A stretch of DNA of 9,110 nucleotides from Planctomycetota bacterium (GTDB taxonomy: Bacteria > Planctomycetota > Phycisphaerae > UBA1845 > PWPN01). The notes beneath the pieces were generated by a model. The model was not told the origin of the DNA, searched no databases, and was given only the letters and a program-made list of their open reading frames with translations. Made by a program: the position numbers and the translations under genes. Location: NCBI GenBank assembly GCA_016209665.1, contig JACQVT010000612.1, forward strand, positions 1-9,110. Direction: 5' to 3'. Positions 1 through 4,382 of this stretch are shown here, in pieces; position 1 is the first letter of the stretch; every line of letters begins with the position of its first letter.

Positions 1-69
1 CGCGGCTGTATCGCCCAGGCCTGGAGCGTCGCCGAACTCCTCCGCGCCTGGCACCTCGCCACCGGGTGA
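1..69 (+). CDS. C-terminal end of a glycogen-debranching-type enzyme (amylo-alpha-1,6-glucosidase), partial
   Basis: The window opens inside a gene whose last 22 codons are visible, ending in TGA at 67-69. The residues read RGCIAQAWSVAELLRAW followed by a short tail. A GCIAQAWSVAE-LLRAW ending is characteristic of bacterial amylo-alpha-1,6-glucosidases, which hydrolyse the alpha-1,6 branch points of glycogen in the cytoplasm. In that family this is the last helix of the (alpha/alpha)6 barrel, so the gene appears to end normally. Everything upstream, including the catalytic acids, is outside the window, so the call rests on this short tail alone. A stem-loop 18 bases after the stop probably ends its transcript. 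Confidence 0.7.
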   Translation, partial: RGCIAQAWSVAELLRAWHLATG

Positions 70-86
70 ATTGAGAGAGCGGCCCG

Positions 87-128
87 GAGCCGTCGAGACC
101 TCATCGAGGGACGATCCGGCGGCTCTTT
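87..128 (+). terminator. Terminator-like stem-loop after the debranching-enzyme gene
   Basis: GAGCCGTCG at 87-95 pairs with CGGCGGCTC at 117-125, giving nine pairs with one G-U wobble. It is followed by TTT at 126-128 and then C residues. The 21-base loop contains a second small hairpin, CCTC (99-102) with GAGG (106-109). It starts 18 bases after the TGA at 67-69, a good position for an intrinsic terminator. The U-tract is only three bases, so termination may be inefficient. It would separate the metabolic gene from the two-gene module starting at 171. Confidence 0.4.
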
Positions 129-137
129 CCCCGGCGA

Positions 138-165
138 TTGCATGTCGGGATCGGGAGGATAGAAT
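138..165 (+). promoter_or_regulatory. Weak candidate promoter for the HEPN two-gene module
   Basis: TTGCAT at 138-143 and TAGAAT at 160-165 are separated by 16 bases. The -10 matches the sigma-70 consensus at five of six positions and the -35 at three of six. A start of transcription near 172 would fall on the GTG start at 171, which conflicts with use of the GGGAGG ribosome-binding sequence at 153-158. Either the promoter is not real or translation starts at the in-frame GTG 183 or ATG 186. Confidence 0.2.
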
Positions 166-170
166 AAGAA

Positions 171-665
171 GTGGAGTATCGTGTGATGCCGCTGCAATCC
201 GATGTCCAGCAAGAGATAGATCAGTACATTGCCCGCCTGGAGTGGCTGTACAGAAACGTCGAAGCCTGGATTGCCGAACGTGAGCCGAATGCCCGAGCGC
301 ATCGGACGACAGTCGAATTGGCCGAGGAAGCCACGGGGCCGTATAAGGCCGAAAGTCTGGAGATCATCAGGCCGGGCAAGCCGGCTGTTCGGCTGATCCC
401 CAAAGGCATATTCATGGTGGGTGCACATGGCCGAGTGGACGTTTGGAGCCGGCTCGGCCGGGAGATCGTGGTCTGGCTCGATAAGGGGGAGCCTCACCTT
501 CATGTCAAGAGTTCGGAAGAAACCGGAACGCTCGAGCAGATCGTTAGCCCTCTGTACCCGGTGAGTCAGGAGGGCTGGGCCTGGGCGGACGAACGCCAGC
601 GTGCCCCCCGGTACCTGACCGAACCGGTCTTTGTAGACGAACTCCTGGATCGCCTGACCACGTGA
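171..665 (+). CDS. Unassigned 164-residue protein, first gene of a HEPN two-gene module
   Basis: I do not recognise a named family. Residues about 8-38 look like one amphipathic helix rich in Glu, Gln and Arg. A probably beta-rich region follows (about 62-113), containing RPGKPAVRLIPKGIFMVGAHGRVDV, shown here by its key residues: RP at 67-68, IPKG at 76-79 and GRVD at 87-90. The C-terminal part has GWAW at 135-138 and ends in a helix LTEPVFVDELLDRL. There is no signal peptide or membrane segment, so it is probably cytoplasmic. I chose the GTG at 171 because GGGAGG lies at 153-158; the spacing of 12 bases is long, so ATG at 186 remains possible. Its TGA (663-665) overlaps the GTG start of the next gene (662-664), which implies translational coupling. 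By position it could be an antitoxin or regulatory partner of the HEPN protein, which is inference only. Confidence 0.75.
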   Translation: MEYRVMPLQSDVQQEIDQYIARLEWLYRNVEAWIAEREPNARAHRTTVELAEEATGPYKAESLEIIRPGKPAVRLIPKGIFMVGAHGRVDVWSRLGREIVVWLDKGEPHLHVKSSEETGTLEQIVSPLYPVSQEGWAWADERQRAPRYLTEPVFVDELLDRLTT

Positions 666-1192
666 ACGGATTGCTGGACCCAATCTGGGATGCGTATGCC
701 ACATCCATGGATGCACTCAAGGTGGTCCACCGTTGTGCGACCCTGCCCGCTATTGACAACGACCGCCCGTTCCGGAACACACGCTTCCACCGTCTTGACG
801 ATGAGCAATGTGCCGAACTTGTTGACGCCGCGCAGGAACAGATCGAGGACCAAACCGTGCTTGCCCTCTATGGAGTCTTCGAGGGAGCGCTCCGTGATCA
901 CCTCCGGAAACAATCTCAACATCTTGCCGATCACGCGACTCAACCCGATTTGGAGTTTGGTCGCCGGTTGGCAGAGTACTTTGAGAGATCGGCCGGTGTG
1001 GCGCGTATGGATGATGTGACCCCGATCTTCGCGAACGCTGCGGGCACGGAACTCGTGGCCAAGGTTGGCTCGATTCGCAAGTACCGCCACTGGGTATCGC
1101 ACGGTCGGCAATGGACAGCCCCTCCTCCTGTCACCGCGCGATTTGCCTACGATACCCTGCAACAGTTCCTCAGCCGCTGTGGCATCGGTTAA
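662..1192 (+). CDS. HEPN-like domain protein, candidate RNase
   Basis: This 176-residue protein is largely helical. Residues 64-84 (QTVLALYGVFEGALRDHLRK) form an LYGVFEGALRD-type helix seen in HEPN proteins of the MAE_28990 or RiboL-PSP kind. Near the C-terminus, residues 139-149 contain RKYRHWVSHGR, with R142-x4-H147 matching the HEPN R-x4-6-H signature. A polar residue (H143) follows the arginine, where many active HEPN RNases have N, D or H. HEPN proteins are often metal-independent RNases in toxin-antitoxin, CRISPR and abortive-infection systems; others only bind RNA or nucleotides. The GTG start overlaps the preceding stop codon as GTGA, with no strong ribosome-binding site of its own, so it is probably translated by coupling. 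The TAA is one base from the convergent FIST gene stop. Family assignment is by motif and helical look only. Confidence 0.65.
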   Translation: MNGLLDPIWDAYATSMDALKVVHRCATLPAIDNDRPFRNTRFHRLDDEQCAELVDAAQEQIEDQTVLALYGVFEGALRDHLRKQSQHLADHATQPDLEFGRRLAEYFERSAGVARMDDVTPIFANAAGTELVAKVGSIRKYRHWVSHGRQWTAPPPVTARFAYDTLQQFLSRCGIG

Positions 1193-1193
1193 C

Positions 1194-2366
1194 TCATTCG
1201 AGCCGCGGGTAGAAGAGTCCGATGCTGGCCGTGTGGCCGTGGATGAGGTTGCGGCCGTCGATCGGGCCGAGTTCCCCGGCGGCGAAGAAGCCGGCCGCCG
1301 GCACCGGTCCGCAGATGTCCCGCAAGACGGCGACGTCGTGGTTGGGCTCGGACCACATGCGGGTGCCCCGCCCGTTGCACGTGAACAGCAGCGCCCCGGC
1401 CGGGGCCCCGCGTTCGCGGGCGGCGACGAGCAGCTCCCGCAGGTCCTCGTCGGCCGAACGCTCGTCCCGCACGTGGAACTGCATCGACATGCCGACCCGC
1501 ACCTCGTCGCCCACGACGATCGCCCCCGACTGCGGATCGCCGGCCAGCAGGTGCCGGATGACAAAGTCGCCGCGCTTGAACCGCTCCTTGTACTCGTTGA
1601 TGACCAGCCCGACGAACAGCGATTGCTGGGCGAGCATCAGGTCTTCGCCGGCCAGGCCCCGCAGCAGGTCGCGGAGCTGCTGCAGGGCCGGCTTGCCGCC
1701 GAGCTGCTGAATGACGTTACGCTGGCATTGGGTGATCACGAACCGTTCGCCCAGCGGACGGCAGCCCTGCGACACGACGGTGCGCACGTCCACGCCCGAG
1801 ACGGCGATCCCGACCGCCCCCTCGCGATAGACCTGATCGTCGAGAATCAGCACCGCCTGCCCCGGCCCCTCGCACCCGCTGACCATCCCGCCCAGCACGG
1901 GCCGTTGCGGGTAGGTCACGTCGAACAACTGCAAGACCGCGTTGATCGGCACGCTGAACGGGTCGGCGAACAGCAGGAACGTCGGGGCCTCGGCGGGCTT
2001 GGGTCCCAGCTTGCCGATCCATTTGTGGGCGGCCTGCGGACTCGACAGATCCTCGGTTCCGGCCCGCAAGGCGTGCAGCCGGGCCCCCGGCATCCGGGCC
2101 AGCCACAAGGCCATCGCCGGCACGCGCTCGTGCTCCGCGTCGGCACCGAGGACCCCCTCCGCCGAGCACGCGGCGAAGACCGCCGTGGGGTACCGTCGGG
2201 TAAACACCCCCGCGATCCTGTCCGCCTCGTCCTCGAAGTGCGGCGTGAAGAACGCCAGCACCAAGTCCGGACGATTGTCGCCAAGAATCGCCTCAGTTTG
2301 TCCACAAAGCTCTATCGTCTCCCGGTCCAGGTCCTGAACCAGGGTCGCAGCGCTCGCGAATCTCAT
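1194..2366 (-). CDS. FIST domain protein (FIST_N plus FIST_C), stand-alone small-ligand sensor
   Basis: This 390-residue protein has the two-part FIST layout. The N-terminal half contains the LVLAFFTPHFEDEAD and FAACSAEGVLG segments, matching the typical strand-plus-GCSAxGV motif of FIST_N. The C-terminal part has LLFTCNGRGTRMW, EPNHDVAVLRDI, and GFFAAGELGPIDGRNLIHGHTAS, which are diagnostic of FIST_C. FIST is thought to bind small ligands such as amino acids and is usually fused to or encoded near signalling proteins. Here there is no kinase, GGDEF, methyl-acceptor domain or transmembrane segment, so it is probably a cytoplasmic stand-alone protein. The ATG at 2366 is preferred over an upstream in-frame start because CTCCT at 2374-2378 gives AGGAG on the minus strand with a 7-base spacing. 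It diverges from the prepilin-like gene and converges with the HEPN gene. Confidence 0.9.
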   Translation of the reverse strand: MRFASAATLVQDLDRETIELCGQTEAILGDNRPDLVLAFFTPHFEDEADRIAGVFTRRYPTAVFAACSAEGVLGADAEHERVPAMALWLARMPGARLHALRAGTEDLSSPQAAHKWIGKLGPKPAEAPTFLLFADPFSVPINAVLQLFDVTYPQRPVLGGMVSGCEGPGQAVLILDDQVYREGAVGIAVSGVDVRTVVSQGCRPLGERFVITQCQRNVIQQLGGKPALQQLRDLLRGLAGEDLMLAQQSLFVGLVINEYKERFKRGDFVIRHLLAGDPQSGAIVVGDEVRVGMSMQFHVRDERSADEDLRELLVAARERGAPAGALLFTCNGRGTRMWSEPNHDVAVLRDICGPVPAAGFFAAGELGPIDGRNLIHGHTASIGLFYPRLE

Positions 2367-2406
2367 GCCAAAACTCCTGCCTGCGGCCGATCCACACAGA
2401 CCTGCT

Positions 2407-2412
2407 ATTGTA
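2407..2412 (-). promoter_or_regulatory. Candidate -10 element for the FIST gene
   Basis: On the minus strand this reads TACAAT, five of six bases of the -10 consensus, 41 bases upstream of the FIST ATG. I found no acceptable -35 hexamer at 16-18 bases: the nearest TTGAGC on the minus strand (2439-2444) is 26 bases away. It may need an activator, or it may be chance. Confidence 0.2.
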
Positions 2413-2515
2413 GGCCCCCCGCGGACCGCGGCCCCCGGGCTCAACCCGCCCGCGATCGCCGGGGTGGCCGCCCTCGATTCCCACGCACATTTCACGGATT
2501 CGAGCCGCCGCCCGG

Positions 2516-2544
2516 TTGAGCGTCACTGCAATGGGGGTTATAAT
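2516..2544 (+). promoter_or_regulatory. Sigma-70-type promoter of the prepilin-like gene
   Basis: TTGAGC at 2516-2521 and a perfect TATAAT at 2539-2544 are separated by exactly 17 bases. Transcription would begin near 2551, leaving a leader of about 50 bases before the ATG at 2601, which contains AGAGG at 2586-2590 with a 10-base spacing. This is the best promoter-like sequence in the window and stands out in GC-rich surroundings. Confidence 0.6.
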
Positions 2545-2600
2545 GATGTGGTCTGCACGTCGTTTGAGCGCGTTCGATCGGTCGCAGAGGCGGATACACG

Positions 2601-2870
2601 ATGAAACACCGGACCCACACCTACGGATTCACCCTCATCGAAGTCCTGGTCGTCGTGGCCATCATCGCCCTGTTGGTTTCCATCCTGCTCCCCTCGCTCA
2701 AGGCGGCCAGGGAGCAGGCCCGCTCGGCGGTCTGCCTGAGCAACCTCAAGCAGTGCCTCAACGGGATCAAGCTCAAACAGGCCGAGACCCAGATGCGCAA
2801 GGAGGTCTGGAGCACCAATTTCGGCTGGGACGTCGAGTCTTACCGCGCTCACAAGAACCAAGCCCAGTAG
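2601..2870 (+). CDS. Prepilin-type N-terminal protein, 5' part of a gene cut by an in-frame TAG
   Basis: The 89 residues begin MKHRTHTYG and then [17 protein letters not shown], a classic type IV prepilin/type II secretion pseudopilin N-terminus. Prepilin peptidase would cut between G9 and F10 and methylate F10; the glutamate at mature position 5 is present. Residues 10-32 form the membrane helix and assembly surface. Such proteins are very numerous in Planctomycetota and are exported pseudopilin-like proteins of mostly unknown role. After the helix come AREQAR and VCLSNLKQC, also usual for this group. The frame stops at TAG (2868-2870), but continues open in the same frame to 3710. The second half has the expected family features, so this is the front half of a 369-codon gene. 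The start is supported by AGAGG at 2586-2590 and the promoter at 2516-2544. Confidence 0.8.
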   Translation: MKHRTHTYGFTLIEVLVVVAIIALLVSILLPSLKAAREQARSAVCLSNLKQCLNGIKLKQAETQMRKEVWSTNFGWDVESYRAHKNQAQ

Positions 2871-3710
2871 TACACCTGCCCTTCGGATCCGGCGCCACGG
2901 CCGATGCCGGCCGTCAAGGTGGCGCAGTACGACGGGCCGGTGGCCAGCTCCCGCTACCGCGGCACCACCAGCGGCGACGCCATCTTCAGCCGACTCTCAC
3001 AGCGCGGTGCCGGTACCTGGCAGGCGGACATCCAGGACCAGCTTGACGAGACCATGTTCGGGGGGGATGCCTGGAATGACAACGCCGGTGATCTACTGGT
3101 CAATTATTCAGCGCACTCGGTTAACGTGACGAGGACCAGCGCCACGTGCAGCGTCGGGGGAGCTGCCTGGCACTGGAACATGCTCAGCTACGACGGGAAG
3201 ATGCTGTTCCCCGACGCGGGCCGCACCGGCGGCAGCGCGATCATCCCACTTTTGTGGTTGAGCTATTCGGCCAACGCCAGTGCCGGCCTCAAGAGCGCCA
3301 AGGGCAACCCCATCCTGATCGTCGAGGGGGCCAAGCCAGGCATCTTCGCCGAGAGGCTCGGCAGCTACCAGGCCGACAACCTCGCCCGGGCCCTGCGGTT
3401 CCGCCATGGCAACCGCTCCGCGAAGGCCGGCTTGACCGGCTTCAACTACCTGGCCATGGGCAATCCCACCTGGGCGACGAACCCATCCCCTGTGAACACG
3501 GGCGCCATCCCTGCACATCTGGTCGATCGGAACTACGAGTCGGCGGTCAACCTGAACGCGGGCTTCCTCGACGGTCACGCCGAGCAGCGGCCCTTCTACT
3601 CGTTGTTCCTGGCGGATCCGGCAAACTGGACGTCAGCCATCACCGCCCCTAAGCCGATCGAATCGGTCTGGATCGGCATCCGCCGGACCCCAGAGGCACT
3701 GACTTATTGA
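2871..3710 (+). pseudogene. C-terminal part of the same prepilin-like gene, downstream of the TAG
   Basis: This stretch is in the same frame as 2601-2870. It begins directly after the TAG with YTCPSDP, the motif that commonly follows the variable region in planctomycete prepilin-like proteins. It ends with NAGFLDGHAEQRPF, the late 'DGH' motif of these proteins. It is 279 residues to the TGA at 3708-3710. An internal ATG at 2904 could start a 268-residue product, but that would lack the secretion and assembly helix, and no ribosome-binding site lies just before it. The sequence is otherwise intact, with no second stop or frameshift, so the mutation is recent, is an assembly error, or the TAG is read through. 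Its stop overlaps the end of the convergent hydrolase remnant by 7 bases. Confidence 0.7.
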
Positions 3711-4353
3711 TGTGGCCGCGACGCGGCGGGGCTTCGATTCAACAGGCCCCGGCTGCGGAGCCAATTCCCGGCCAATCGCGGCCAGGTGGAGGCTTCGTCC
3801 TCCGGTTTGCCCAGACCGAAGCCGTGCGGGCCCTTTTCAAAGACGTGCAGCTCGACCGGCACCTTGGCCCGCCGCAGAGCCATGAACATCGCGATGCTGT
3901 TCTCGGCTGGCACACCTCTGTCTTCGTCGGTGTGCACGAGGAACGTCGGAGGTGTTCGAGGCGTGACCTGCCGCTCGCTGGAGATGGCTTCCACCAAGTC
4001 CTCAGCCGGGTTCTCACCAAGGAGATTCTTTCGCGAGCCTCGGTGGGTGTCAGGACGAACGCCGCCACGCCCAGATCGTTGAGCCACTGGGCCACCTGGC
4101 GGCCCTCGTGATCCATCGCGAGATTGCCGTATCCACCGCCGGGACAGACCACGATGGCCGTCCCGGTGGCCTTCGCCGGCGGCGGCAGGTACGGCCGGAT
4201 CCAGGGCTGATCGCCCTCCGTGTCGCCGTGGGCACCCGGTGCTCCGGCCGACCACAACAGGACCGGTTCGGGCTCGGCCACCGGGGCCGCGAACGCCCTC
4301 CCCACACAACACAGTGACAGATATAGGGCTCCAATGAGGATGGGGCGTCGCAT
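3704..4353 (-). pseudogene. Secreted alpha/beta-hydrolase (acetyl-esterase/xylanase-like), internally deleted and frameshifted
   Basis: From ATG 4353 (GGAGG at 4361-4365 on the plus strand as CCTCC, 7-base spacing) the protein begins with a signal peptide, MRRPILIGALYLSLCCVGRA, cleavable near AFA. It continues with PVLLWSAGAPGA and IVVCPGGGYGNLAMDHEG, the oxyanion-hole region of the planctomycete esterase/xylanase-annotated alpha/beta-hydrolases. Residue 101 (AAFVL) ends at about 4051. There the frame changes: the correct continuation, THRGSRKNLLGENP, is in another minus frame and runs to TAA at 3704-3706. That part keeps the acid (HTDED, 3921-3935) and the histidine (GPHGFG, His codon 3824-3826). 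The segment between them in the family, roughly 80-100 residues including the GxSxG nucleophile elbow, is absent. The product cannot be active by the usual triad. Confidence 0.75.
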
Positions 4354-4382
4354 GTCGTGTCCTCCCCAAAGGTTCGATGGGT

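Noticed and set aside
566..1564. 332-codon minus-strand open frame across the HEPN and FIST genes
   Set aside because: It overlaps two better-supported genes in other frames and reads as low-complexity Ser, Arg and Cys-rich sequence.
2367..2495. Longer start for the FIST gene at 2495
   Set aside because: The extra 43 residues are Gly, Ala and Arg-rich without family similarity; AGGAG sits 7 bases before ATG 2366.
1065..2519. 484-codon plus-strand open frame
   Set aside because: It is antisense to the well-supported FIST gene. Its composition (His, Arg, Gln, Pro-rich, no domain) is that of a GC-rich shadow frame.
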